This document shows, in pieces, positions 18,068-26,403 of a DNA stretch of 64,000 nucleotides (positions within the stretch are counted from its first letter, which is position 1; each line of letters begins with the position of its first letter). Where the stretch lies: the NCBI GenBank assembly GCA_016716885.1, contig JADJUV010000022.1, positions 1 through 64,000 on the forward strand. The letters run 5' to 3'. The notes below the pieces were generated by a model. That model did not search any database, had not been told where the DNA came from, and worked only from the letters and a program-made list of their open reading frames with translations. The DNA is from Candidatus Trichofilum aggregatum. GTDB taxonomy: Bacteria; Chloroflexota; Anaerolineae; Promineifilales; Promineifilaceae. Position numbers and translations under genes: made by a program.

Positions 18068-20074
18068 ATGTTAAGCCCCATTGAACGCCTTCTCTTTGTC
18101 CTACTGGTGGCTATTTGCCTCACCGCCGCGTATACCACCTTCAAACTCATGGCCGATATTGTCATGCAAGGCCAGGGGCAACTGCGCCTGGATAACTTGT
18201 TCCAGCGGCTGGTTGTGGGGGCGGTGGCCTTGCTCAACCAGGGCCGGATCATCCGCCACCGCCGCCTGACATCTATCTTTCATTATATGGTGGCCTTTGG
18301 CTTTATTTTTTATGGCCTGGTCAACGTGGTAGATGTGTTAGAAGCGTTCATCCCGGATTTCACTATTCCTGGGGTGATTGGTGATGTGTACCGCCTGACC
18401 GCCGATATTTTTGGCTTCCTGGTGCTGGTTGGCGTGGCTTACATGCTCATCCGCCGCTTCATTGCCGGGGATCGCGCCCTGAAAATTCGGGACAATGTGA
18501 AGGTAGACCCCAATGCCCGCATCGGCATTCCCCGCGATTCGCTGGTGGTGGGGGGATTCATTTTGCTCCACATTGGCTTTCGCCTGTTGGGGCAATCATT
18601 CCACCTGGCTGAGGTGGGGAGCGATAACTGGCAACCGGTCGCCAGCGTGGTAGCGAACTGGTTTCAGGGGTTGGATGCTACCGGTCTGGCGTTTGGTCGC
18701 CATGCCAGTTGGTGGATTTCGGTGGGGTTGGTGGTGATGTTTATCCCCTACTTCCCATACACCAAACATGCCCACCTGTTTATGGGGCCACTGAACTTCA
18801 TGACGCGGCCGCAACGAACCTCGTTAGGAGCGTTGGAACCGCTGAACTTTGAGGATGAGAGCATTGAGCAATTTGGCGCGGCCGCGATCTTTGATCTCCA
18901 CAAAACCCACGTCATGGACGCCTTTGCCTGTATCATGTGTAACCGTTGCCAGGAAGCCTGCCCCGCCTATGCCACGGGCAAAGAACTTTCCCCTGCCGCC
19001 ATCGAAATCAACAAGCGGTATTACCTGCGTGAGAATATGGTCGCGGCCGCGGCTGGGCAGGCGCAACCCATCTCCCTGTTTGATATGACCCTCACCGAAA
19101 GCGCGCTCTGGGCCTGCACCACCTGTGGGGCCTGTGTGGATGTTTGCCCCGTCGGCAACGAACCGATGTTTGACATCATGGACATGCGCCGCCATCAGGT
19201 GATGATGGAAAGCAGTTTCCCGGCCCAACTGAAGGGGGCTTTCACCGGCATGGAACGGCTGGCCAACCCCTGGCAGGCCACCGACAGTCGCATGGCCTGG
19301 ACAGAAAGTCTGGCCTTCCCCGTACCTACCGTCGAGGAAAACCCCAACTTTGAGCTACTATTCTGGGTGGGGTGCGCTGGGGCGTTTGACCCCAACGCCC
19401 AAGAAGTCGCCCGCTCCATTGCCATGATTCTGAAGGCCGCGAATGTCAACTTTGCCATTTTGGGGGAAGAAGAAACCTGCACAGGCGATTCCGCCCGTCG
19501 TTCCGGTAACGAAGCCCTCTTCTACGAAATGGCTCTGGCTAACATTGAGAAACTCAACGCCATTGGCGCGGACAAAAAACGAATTGTCGCCAGTTGCCCC
19601 CATTGCCTGCACACCATTGGCAAGGAATATGGCGGTTATGGGGGTCATTACGACGTGATGCACCACACCCAACTCATCTCCGAACTAGTCGGTAAAGGGG
19701 TTTTGCGGCTCAATGGCAACCAATTAGAACAGGCTACGTTCCACGATCCCTGTTACCTGGGGCGGCACAACGGCATTTATGATGATCCGCGTGACTCTCT
19801 GGCGAAAGCGGGTATGACCCTGCTAGAGATGGACCGCAACAAGAGTAACTCGTTCTGTTGTGGCGCTGGTGGGGCGCAGATGTGGAAAGAAGAAGAGCAC
19901 GGTCGGGAGAATGTCAACATCAATCGGTATCGTGAAGCCAAAAACACAGGAGCTAAAGTATTGGCAGTCGGTTGCCCCTTCTGTGCCGTCATGATGCACG
20001 ATGCCAACGGTAAGGCAGATAATGGCATGGTGGTCAAGGATGTGGCCCAAATTGTGGCCGAAGCGATGCAATAA
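18068..20074 (+). CDS. Membrane Fe-S oxidoreductase with two CCG domains (HdrD/GlpC-like)
   Basis: 668 residues. The N-terminal 240 residues have about five membrane helices (NarI/DsrM-like, possible heme-binding). Two 4Fe-4S motifs follow, CIMCNRCQEACPAY (about 296-309) and CTTCGACVDVCPVGN (about 350-364). Two cysteine-rich CCG domains come next: VGCAGAFDP with ASCPHCLHTIGKEY, and FHDPCYLGRHNGIY with CCGAGGAQMW and GCPFCAVMMHD. This is the heterodisulfide-reductase D type found in quinone-linked electron-transfer complexes, often with ETF or acyl-CoA dehydrogenases. Start ATG 18068 is preceded by GAGGAAAGAGG. The electron donor is not encoded nearby. Confidence 0.85.
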   Translation: MLSPIERLLFVLLVAICLTAAYTTFKLMADIVMQGQGQLRLDNLFQRLVVGAVALLNQGRIIRHRRLTSIFHYMVAFGFIFYGLVNVVDVLEAFIPDFTIPGVIGDVYRLTADIFGFLVLVGVAYMLIRRFIAGDRALKIRDNVKVDPNARIGIPRDSLVVGGFILLHIGFRLLGQSFHLAEVGSDNWQPVASVVANWFQGLDATGLAFGRHASWWISVGLVVMFIPYFPYTKHAHLFMGPLNFMTRPQRTSLGALEPLNFEDESIEQFGAAAIFDLHKTHVMDAFACIMCNRCQEACPAYATGKELSPAAIEINKRYYLRENMVAAAAGQAQPISLFDMTLTESALWACTTCGACVDVCPVGNEPMFDIMDMRRHQVMMESSFPAQLKGAFTGMERLANPWQATDSRMAWTESLAFPVPTVEENPNFELLFWVGCAGAFDPNAQEVARSIAMILKAANVNFAILGEEETCTGDSARRSGNEALFYEMALANIEKLNAIGADKKRIVASCPHCLHTIGKEYGGYGGHYDVMHHTQLISELVGKGVLRLNGNQLEQATFHDPCYLGRHNGIYDDPRDSLAKAGMTLLEMDRNKSNSFCCGAGGAQMWKEEEHGRENVNINRYREAKNTGAKVLAVGCPFCAVMMHDANGKADNGMVVKDVAQIVAEAMQ

Positions 20075-20084
20075 AAGCCGGGGC

Positions 20085-20142
20085 ATTGGTATCTTGGTGT
20101 ATTGACCGATACCCTCATAACCCAATACACTAATACACCGAT
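20085..20142. repeat. ATTGGTGTATTG / CAATACACTAATACAC spacer repeat
   Basis: Inverted word-like repeat between the Fe-S oxidoreductase and the lipoprotein gene. A close relative lies at 49241-49303. Confidence 0.6.
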
Positions 20143-20179
20143 CCACCTTATTACCCTCATTTGCGAAAGGAGCAGAAAC

Positions 20180-20836
20180 GTGAGCAGACATCCATTTTTT
20201 CGTTCGTTGCGGTGGCCGTTGTTGATGATAACGGTGTTAGCCCTGGTCAGCCTGGCCTGTGCGCTTGGTGGCGGCCCTTATCATGAAGAGTTTGATAGCC
20301 TGGGAACCTGGGGTTCCGATGACACCACTGAAGCGTTGGGTCATGTCACTGGCGGCGTTTTTGAGTTCACCATTAAAGTGCCGGATCAGTTTTTCTGGTC
20401 AACCGGTGGTGAGAATTTTGGCGATGGCACCTATGAAGTAGAAGCGACACAAATTGCTGGCCCGGTGGATAATGGGTATGGCATGATGTTCCGCATTGAC
20501 AACGAAACAGATTCGTTCTATCTGTTTGAGGTTAGTGGGGATGGGTTTGTTTTGATTGCCCGTTGTGGTAGCGCCTGTGAAGATTATCAGGTTTTGGTGG
20601 AAGACAGTTGGTTTACCTCACCAGCGGTTAACCAAGGTACGAACAATACCAATCTCCTGAAAGTAGAAGCCAGTGGCAGTAATATGACGTTCTTTGTCAA
20701 CGGCCAGAGTGTGGGCACAGTGACGGACGCAACGCTGGCGGCTGGTGATATTGGCGTTTTTGTGGAAACCTTCAGCGAGGGTGGCGTAACCGTTCATTTC
20801 GACAACTTCAAGTTTACGCCCCCGGCTGACGAATAA
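20180..20836 (+). CDS. Lipoprotein with LamG/DUF1080-like sugar-binding fold
   Basis: 218 residues from a GTG at 20180 with AAGGAGC eight bases upstream; longer frames from 20102 run through a spacer repeat and are unlikely. The signal peptide ends in a lipobox (VLALVSLAC). The mature domain has DGTYEVEATQ, YGMMFRIDNETDSFYLFEV and VHFDNFKFTPP, a concanavalin-like jelly-roll pattern. The same pattern appears three times in the kinase at 31058-35580 and once at 38525-39310. Probably surface-attached; ligand unknown. Confidence 0.72.
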   Translation: MSRHPFFRSLRWPLLMITVLALVSLACALGGGPYHEEFDSLGTWGSDDTTEALGHVTGGVFEFTIKVPDQFFWSTGGENFGDGTYEVEATQIAGPVDNGYGMMFRIDNETDSFYLFEVSGDGFVLIARCGSACEDYQVLVEDSWFTSPAVNQGTNNTNLLKVEASGSNMTFFVNGQSVGTVTDATLAAGDIGVFVETFSEGGVTVHFDNFKFTPPADE

Positions 20837-20861
20837 GCCTATCAGGGTAGTTAATTGAATG

Positions 20862-20898
20862 AAAACCGGCTGGTTGCGTCACGCAACCAGCCGGTTTT
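20862..20898 (+). terminator. Rho-independent terminator
   Basis: 17-bp stem AAAACCGGCTGGTTGCG/CGCAACCAGCCGGTTTT with loop TCA and a T run, 25 bp after the lipoprotein stop. Confidence 0.9.
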
Positions 20899-20941
20899 TG
20901 TTTTCTGACCTATTAAGGTATCCCCGAATTTGGCTTGCTCG

Positions 20942-21175
20942 TAAACAACTTTTTTATGACCCGCTTCAACCCTCGGTTTGTCGCTGGAAACCCCCCTAAC
21001 CCTCCCCCAGGGGCGGGGGGGGGGGGTTTGGGGCGGGGCGCCCCGAAAAACCGCGCCGCTAATTCCCCCTTCCCACCGGGAAGGGGGTCAGGGGGATGGG
21101 TCTTCCGACTCAATTTATGAAGGGCTTAGGTAAAGCTGGTCGAGTCTCTCGTCTCAGTTCCGTCGGTTATTTAAT
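20942..21175. repeat. Miniature element, copy C (left part shortened)
   Basis: It keeps the right half of copy A (GGGGGATGGGTCTTCCGACT to GTTATTTAAT at 21166-21175). At the left only TAAACAAC remains before TTTTTATGACCCGC. The central hairpin is disturbed by a G-rich patch (21015-21035). It fills the spacer between a terminator and the O-methyltransferase gene. Confidence 0.7.
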
Positions 21176-21197
21176 TCTTGATGCTTAGTAGTTACCC

Positions 21198-21839
21198 TCA
21201 TTCCTTCTTCTGGGCCACCATTAACCCATCCCGGATGGGCACGAGCGAAGCGACCCAGTTGGAATCGGTGGTGATCATCTGGTTGAAGCGGCGAATAGCC
21301 TGGGTGCTGGCTTCCTGGTTGGTGCTATCCCACACGCGGCCGCTCCAAATCGTATTATCCACAATCAACAAACCACCGGGCCGGAGTTTCTCGGCAATGA
21401 CGGGCAAGGCATCAGGGTAAGTCTGTTTGTCAATGTCGTTGAAGATGAGGTCAAACGGGCCAGGGGTGTCGCGTAGCGCCTGGATGGCCTCACTGACCTG
21501 GTAATGCACCAGGTCGCTGTAGCCCAAATCCTGTAAATGCTGGCGAGCCATCTGTGAGAGCTGATCATCCCAAACCACATGATGAACTTCGCCGCCGCCA
21601 TTTTCGCGCACGGCGCGGGCAAACCAGGCGGTCGAGTAGCCATAGCCGGATCCCAGTTCAAAAATGCGTTTGGCACCAATGAGCCGGGCCATAAGGTAAC
21701 AGAACTGTCCTGAGGCTGGGCCAATGATGGGGAAGCCATGCTCGTGGGCGTAGGCTTCCATCTGTTGCAGGGTTCGCGGCCGCGGCGGGACAAGCTCATC
21801 CAGGTACGTGCCTAACTGGGTTTTGAAATCAGTCGTCAT
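21198..21839 (-). CDS. SAM-dependent O-methyltransferase, family 3 type
   Basis: 213 residues. FELGSGYGYSTAWFARA is motif I, FDLIFNDIDKQTYPDAL carries the metal/substrate Asp region, and LRPGGLLIVDNTIWSGRV is the typical late motif of bacterial caffeoyl-CoA-type O-methyltransferases. AAGGAGATGTT precedes the ATG at 21839. The natural substrate is unknown; members methylate catechol-like hydroxyls. Confidence 0.85.
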   Translation of the reverse strand: MTTDFKTQLGTYLDELVPPRPRTLQQMEAYAHEHGFPIIGPASGQFCYLMARLIGAKRIFELGSGYGYSTAWFARAVRENGGGEVHHVVWDDQLSQMARQHLQDLGYSDLVHYQVSEAIQALRDTPGPFDLIFNDIDKQTYPDALPVIAEKLRPGGLLIVDNTIWSGRVWDSTNQEASTQAIRRFNQMITTDSNWVASLVPIRDGLMVAQKKE

Positions 21840-21890
21840 AACATCTCCTTGTTGTCAAAATACGCTGAGGGTTTTGCACCCCAAGAAATT

Positions 21891-21918
21891 AAAAAGGCAT
21901 GGAATTCCATGCCTTTTT
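21891..21918 (-). terminator. Terminator after metG
   Basis: A perfect 28-bp palindrome (AAAAAGGCATGGAA and its complement) with an A/T tract at each end, placed between the metG stop and the O-methyltransferase start. It could work in both directions. Confidence 0.8.
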
Positions 21919-21935
21919 AGTTTCTCGTGATTTAC

Positions 21936-23726
21936 TTAATCCATGGGGCGACTGAGCCGGGCCAATTCTTCATCGGCGATAGCCTCGTCTAGTTTGCGGA
22001 AGAGGGGAGCGGGTTTGGGTAGCTGCCGCCCGGTAGGAACGGGTTGGTAGCCCCAGAACCCGGTGGCTGGGCTGTCATCATAGGTGAGGGCGACATGATC
22101 CCGGCTGGTTTCCTGAAGGGTAGCGATTTGTGGCGCACCAAACAGTTGTCCTTCTTCGCCGAGCATGTGGTGGAGTTGCTGGCTGGTGAAGGGCAGGATG
22201 GGGGCGAAGAGGGTTTTGAGGGCGCTGATGGCCTGGATGGCGGTGTAAAGGGTGCGGCCGCACGCTACTTTATCCGTTTTGGCAGTTGACCAGGGGCTGG
22301 TTTCTTCCAAGTATTGATTGACCAGGGAAGAGAGGCGCAAGGATTCGGACGCGGCCGCGCGGAATTTACACCCCTCATAAAATGCCCCCACCGACTTAAA
22401 CCCCTGGCTGATGGTGTTAAGTAAAACGACATCCAACTCCGTCAGCTCACCCCGATCCGGCACGACGCCGTCAAAATACCGCTGGAGCATATTCAGGACC
22501 CGATTGACCAGGTTGCCCCAATTACCAACCAGTTCGGCATTGTTCCGCTCGACATACCCCTGCCAACTCCAATCGCTGTCTCGGGTCTCGGGCATCATGG
22601 CGGTCAGATAATAGCGCAACGGATCCGGATCATGCCGCTCCAGCGCATCCAACATCCAGACGCCCCAGTTCATGCTGCCGCTGATTTTGCGCCCTTCCAT
22701 GTTCATGAACTCGTTGGCGGGCACATCGTAGGGCAGGTTGAGACGGCGCGTGGCATCCTCATCATAAAGACCCCGCACACCCAACAGTTGGGCGGGCCAG
22801 ATAACGGTGTGGAAGGGGATGTTGTCTTTGCCAATGAAGTAGACGGTTTTGGCGTCCGGGTTGTACCACCAATTTTTCCAGGCTTCGGGCTGGCCATTGT
22901 TTTTGGCCCACTCGATGGTGGCTGAGAAGTAGCCAATGACGGCTTCAAACCACACATAGAGCACTTTGCCGTCGTAGCCGGGGCGGGGAATGGCAATACC
23001 CCAATCCATGTCGCGGGTGACGGCGCGGGGGATGAGGCCCTCTTTGAGGATGAAGTTACTGGCGAAGTTAATGACTTGCGGCCGCCAAAACTCTTTGTCC
23101 GTCTGAATCCACTCAGCCAGGCCATTTTCGGCCAGGGTGGGCAGATCGAGGAAAAAATGCTCGGTGTCGCGCAATTCCAGGGCGCTGTCGTCGTTGCGGC
23201 TGCGGGGGTTTAGCAGTTGGGCGGCACTCTCAAAGAGGGTGTTGCAGTTGTCGCATTGATCCCCACGGGCGCGGGTGAAACCGCAGTTGGGGCAGGTTCC
23301 TTCCACGTAGCGATCCGGCAGGAATTTTCCGGCCTTGGGGGAGTACATTTGCTGGGTTACTTTGGTGAAAAGGTACTCGTTTTGTAGCAGGTTCAGAAAA
23401 ATATCCTGGGAAACCTGGTGATGGTTTTCGGTGTCGGTATGGGTGAACAGGTCATAACTCACCCCCATTTTCTGGAATAGATCCAAAAAACGTTGGTGGA
23501 ACTGTTCAAACACCTCGCGGGCTGTTTTGCCTTCCTGGTCGGCCTTGACGGTGACGGGCGTACCGTGACTATCCGAGCCGGAGACCATGAGGACATGGTT
23601 GCCTTTGAGCCGGTGATAACGGGCGTAAATATCGGCGGGCAGGTGAGAGCCGGTGACGTTGCCCTGGTGAATGTCGGCGTTGGCGTAGGGCCAGGCCACG
23701 CAGACAAGGATATATTCTTGAGTCAT
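21936..23726 (-). CDS. metG: Methionyl-tRNA synthetase
   Basis: 596 residues. It charges tRNA-Met with methionine. The HIGH-equivalent is ADIHQGNVTGSHLPAD, the zinc knuckle is CPNCGFTRARGDQCDNC, and the KMSKS loop is KISGSMNWG, an atypical but recognisable form. The class I core and the C-terminal anticodon-binding helices are present; the EMAP/Trbp111-like extension found in some MetRS is absent. Start ATG 23726. Confidence 0.95.
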   Translation of the reverse strand: MTQEYILVCVAWPYANADIHQGNVTGSHLPADIYARYHRLKGNHVLMVSGSDSHGTPVTVKADQEGKTAREVFEQFHQRFLDLFQKMGVSYDLFTHTDTENHHQVSQDIFLNLLQNEYLFTKVTQQMYSPKAGKFLPDRYVEGTCPNCGFTRARGDQCDNCNTLFESAAQLLNPRSRNDDSALELRDTEHFFLDLPTLAENGLAEWIQTDKEFWRPQVINFASNFILKEGLIPRAVTRDMDWGIAIPRPGYDGKVLYVWFEAVIGYFSATIEWAKNNGQPEAWKNWWYNPDAKTVYFIGKDNIPFHTVIWPAQLLGVRGLYDEDATRRLNLPYDVPANEFMNMEGRKISGSMNWGVWMLDALERHDPDPLRYYLTAMMPETRDSDWSWQGYVERNNAELVGNWGNLVNRVLNMLQRYFDGVVPDRGELTELDVVLLNTISQGFKSVGAFYEGCKFRAAASESLRLSSLVNQYLEETSPWSTAKTDKVACGRTLYTAIQAISALKTLFAPILPFTSQQLHHMLGEEGQLFGAPQIATLQETSRDHVALTYDDSPATGFWGYQPVPTGRQLPKPAPLFRKLDEAIADEELARLSRPMD

Positions 23727-23826
23727 AGAATTGCCTGGAGGGAGTTTGCGAGTCTGTGAGTTGTCGTGTTGGTGGAGTAGCTTTTACTCACAGGCAAACT
23801 CGCCTTACTCATCCACTCGCAAACGT

Positions 23827-24528
23827 TTAGTCAATCTCTTCTTCCTCTTCTAACTCGATGGTGTCTTCATCTTCTTCTAGCTCTTCATCATCTTCCTCAC
23901 TGACTTCGGTGAGCAGTTCGGCCAGAAGTTCAAAGTCATCTTCGTTGATGGTGTGATAACTACTGGTCTTGCGTAATACTTCTTTGAAATTAGCCAGACT
24001 TTCCAGTTCGATAGAGTCCAGGGCGACGGTGTAATCTTCGTTGTCGCTGTGGGCATCAACGTCAATGGGATAATCGAACAGTTCGGCATCCGGTTGACCG
24101 GCGGCGGGATGGTCAGGTATTTCGGCAGGATAACCGGTGACGGTCGCCACGGCAAAGAAGACAGCCGGTTCGACGGCGTAGAAGATGAGACGGACACCGG
24201 GTTTGATTTTATCTTTGTGTTCTTCGTTGACGGCGGTGTGTTCGTGCAGAGCATCGAGAGAAAGATCGTCCGCGGCCGCGACGTTGATACTCCTGATGTA
24301 ATATTGAGTCTCAACCGTGCTGGCCGAACGCCGGCGCCGTGCCCGGATCAATGATTTTGCCTCTTGTTCAGACACGATGTTTTCCCAAATTCGGGCCTGT
24401 ACATCAATTTTTAAATCAGCAAAGGTGCCATCTTCATAGCGGACCGTCATTTTAGGTGGGTCAACGGATAACACGGTGTATTTGCCTTTGCGATTCTGGT
24501 AGACCCCTTCTACTTCAAATTCAAACAT
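23827..24528 (-). CDS. Unknown protein with acidic C-terminal tail
   Basis: 233 residues from the ATG at 24528, with a GGGA-type ribosome site. The N-terminal 60 residues (VYQNRKGKYTVLSVDPPKMT, VRYEDGTFADL) look like a small SH3-like/Tudor-like beta domain. A middle domain has KIKPGVRLIFYAVEPAVFF, and the last 30 residues are almost all Glu and Asp. No family recognised. It lies about 100 bp upstream of metG on the same strand and may be co-transcribed with it. Confidence 0.65.
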   Translation of the reverse strand: MFEFEVEGVYQNRKGKYTVLSVDPPKMTVRYEDGTFADLKIDVQARIWENIVSEQEAKSLIRARRRRSASTVETQYYIRSINVAAADDLSLDALHEHTAVNEEHKDKIKPGVRLIFYAVEPAVFFAVATVTGYPAEIPDHPAAGQPDAELFDYPIDVDAHSDNEDYTVALDSIELESLANFKEVLRKTSSYHTINEDDFELLAELLTEVSEEDDEELEEDEDTIELEEEEEID

Positions 24529-24771
24529 GATTATGCTTCCCTCTCCTCTAATATTAGTACACGGATTAACACGAATGGGCACAAATTAAGGAAAACCTTA
24601 GGCTCATCGGCAAAAAATCCGCTACAGTCCCGTTTGGGTTGACCCCTGGAAATAGCGGGTGGTCACTCGTTTATCAGCCTGTGAAATTATGCAGGTAGGC
24701 TGAATATTTTTGAGCCGTAGCATAGTACCTTTTTCGTTTGCGCTTGGCAAGGGTTTTTAAGCCGAGAAACA
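24529..24771. other. Spacer, no gene seen
   Basis: The gap between the acidic-protein gene and the next terminator has a short CACGGATTAACACGAAT repeat near 24560 and AT-rich sequence likely to hold the promoter of the acidic-protein gene. No ORF supported. Confidence 0.4.
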
Positions 24772-24802
24772 AAAAACGTGAAACCAGAGGCTTCACGTTT
24801 TT
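24772..24802 (-). terminator. Terminator after FG-GAP protein gene
   Basis: 11-bp stem AAAAACGTGAA/TTCACGTTTTT with loop ACCAGAGGC, 38 bp after the stop at 24840. Confidence 0.8.
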
Positions 24803-24839
24803 GCATGACCGGGAACCCAGTCGGGGTTAAATCCCGGCC

Positions 24840-26225
24840 TCAACGATTCATTGGGCGAAAAGCGCTGCCGTTCCAGCCAGTAATGACGCGGCCGCGGCCG
24901 CAACCATCACGCACGACATTCCCCTCAACTACCCCAACTCGACCCGTGCATTTCTCGTCCAGCGTGTAGGTTGTCACCTGCACACCGTTCAGGAGTAGGA
25001 CAGTGGTTTGGCCGGTAGCCGCGTCATGCAGGATCACATCCGGAGTGCCATCGGCGGTTACATCTGCCAGTTCGGCCAGGGTTAGTTGCTCAAACTGGGT
25101 GGTGCGGTTAGACAGGGTGACATCGTTCAGCAGGGTGAAACTTCCTGATGAAAGTTGGCTGAGGATGAGTAGACGGGATTGTTCTAGTTGCGGTTTGGTG
25201 CGCCAGAGCAAAATCAACTCATCCAGACCATCACCAGTCAGGTCGGCCCAAAGCCATTGGCTCAGGCGGACGGGGTTTTGATTGGCCCACTGGGCTTGCA
25301 ATTCGGCCAGGCGGGTCTCGGGGTGGCTGCTGAGGTTGAGGCTGTGCAGGAGCGCGGCCGCGTCTGCTTTCAAGGCGACCGCTTCGTTGGCTTCACCATC
25401 CTCTGCCTCATCCCCCTCTGGCTCAATGCCCCATTCGTCGGTGGTTTCGCTGGGGTGGGGGAAGGTGATGGCGCTCAGATCGGCGATGGTGGGCTGGTTG
25501 CAACTGTATTGCAGGGCCAAACCCTGACTTTCACTTTGTAAAAGAACGGTGGACACCAGGCCGTTGCTAGTCAGCGAGGTGACGTCCTGGTAAAGAACCA
25601 CGATGTTGTTACTGCCTTCAAAGAGCTGTACGGCAAAAGTGACGCCATCTTCCGGCTCACCATCGAAGGGGGGAATGCTATCCCATTCAATGACAAAGAT
25701 GCGGTTGGGTTCCTCGCCCACGACTTCTGTTTCCAGGTAGCCGTAGAAACGCAGGTCCAGGTCAGTCCAGTAAGGGGCAATGAGATCGCCCATTTCAGCC
25801 ACGACCAGACCGGTGTTTGTGGGTTCGTCTGCGGCCGCGGCCTCATCATCTGTCTCCGTTTCTTCCACGGGTTCGGGTAAGGTCACACAGGCATTCAGGT
25901 AATCGGTGTTCTCGGTGCTGAATTGGAGATTGCCGTTACTGCTGGCGGTGATTTCTTCGTAGGTTGTGCCGTAGAAAGTAAACGGGAAGGGGAGTTCCAG
26001 GGTGATAACGCCGTCATCCTGATAGAGGAAGGTGTCGTTGGTGGCATCAATGTAGGCGTAACCAGCCCCGCTTTCACAGGTGTACCCGTAGGCGTCCGGG
26101 CCGGGACAAAGGACAATGGGGTTCGCGGCCGCGGTGGTTTCACCCCGCCGTCCACGAATTAACCAGACCAGGCCAATGATAAAAACCAGCAAAATCAGCA
26201 GAGGGATGAGTCGTCTTGAGCGCAT
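24840..26225 (-). CDS. Membrane-anchored FG-GAP/NIDO-like surface protein
   Basis: 461 residues. An N-terminal anchor (LIPLLILLVFIIGLVWLI) is followed by a beta-rich domain with FPFTFYGTTYEEI, ASSNGNLQF, APYWTDLDLR and VTFAVQLFEGSNNIVVLYQD, a pattern seen in NIDO-like extracellular domains. A long acidic linker follows (about 270-300). Two FG-GAP/VCBS-like repeats close the protein, WADLTGDGLDELILLW and LADVTADGTPDVILHD, which probably bind calcium. The product is exposed outside the cell; function unknown. Confidence 0.72.
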   Translation of the reverse strand: MRSRRLIPLLILLVFIIGLVWLIRGRRGETTAAANPIVLCPGPDAYGYTCESGAGYAYIDATNDTFLYQDDGVITLELPFPFTFYGTTYEEITASSNGNLQFSTENTDYLNACVTLPEPVEETETDDEAAAADEPTNTGLVVAEMGDLIAPYWTDLDLRFYGYLETEVVGEEPNRIFVIEWDSIPPFDGEPEDGVTFAVQLFEGSNNIVVLYQDVTSLTSNGLVSTVLLQSESQGLALQYSCNQPTIADLSAITFPHPSETTDEWGIEPEGDEAEDGEANEAVALKADAAALLHSLNLSSHPETRLAELQAQWANQNPVRLSQWLWADLTGDGLDELILLWRTKPQLEQSRLLILSQLSSGSFTLLNDVTLSNRTTQFEQLTLAELADVTADGTPDVILHDAATGQTTVLLLNGVQVTTYTLDEKCTGRVGVVEGNVVRDGCGRGRVITGWNGSAFRPMNR

Positions 26226-26322
26226 GGGCGGAGTTTAACTGAGGTGAGATTGTAGGGCAACTTGAAGCATTGATGTCAATAATATGTTGCTGGAGTTGGG
26301 CGAAAATTAGAACAACCTGCTA

Positions 26323-26375
26323 GAAATCTCTCAATCTCTTAGTCTCTTAGTCCCTCAGTCCCCAGAGGTCAGCAC
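26323..26375. repeat. 53-bp spacer repeat (GAAATCTCT...CAGAGGTCAGCAC)
   Basis: Tandem TCTCTTAGTC-like units end in CCAGAGGTCAGCAC. A near-identical copy is at 58891-58943, and the GAGACTGA unit recurs inside copA at 44726-44751. Confidence 0.75.
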
Positions 26376-26403
26376 CAATAACGCCAACATCCAGCCTGTT
26401 ATC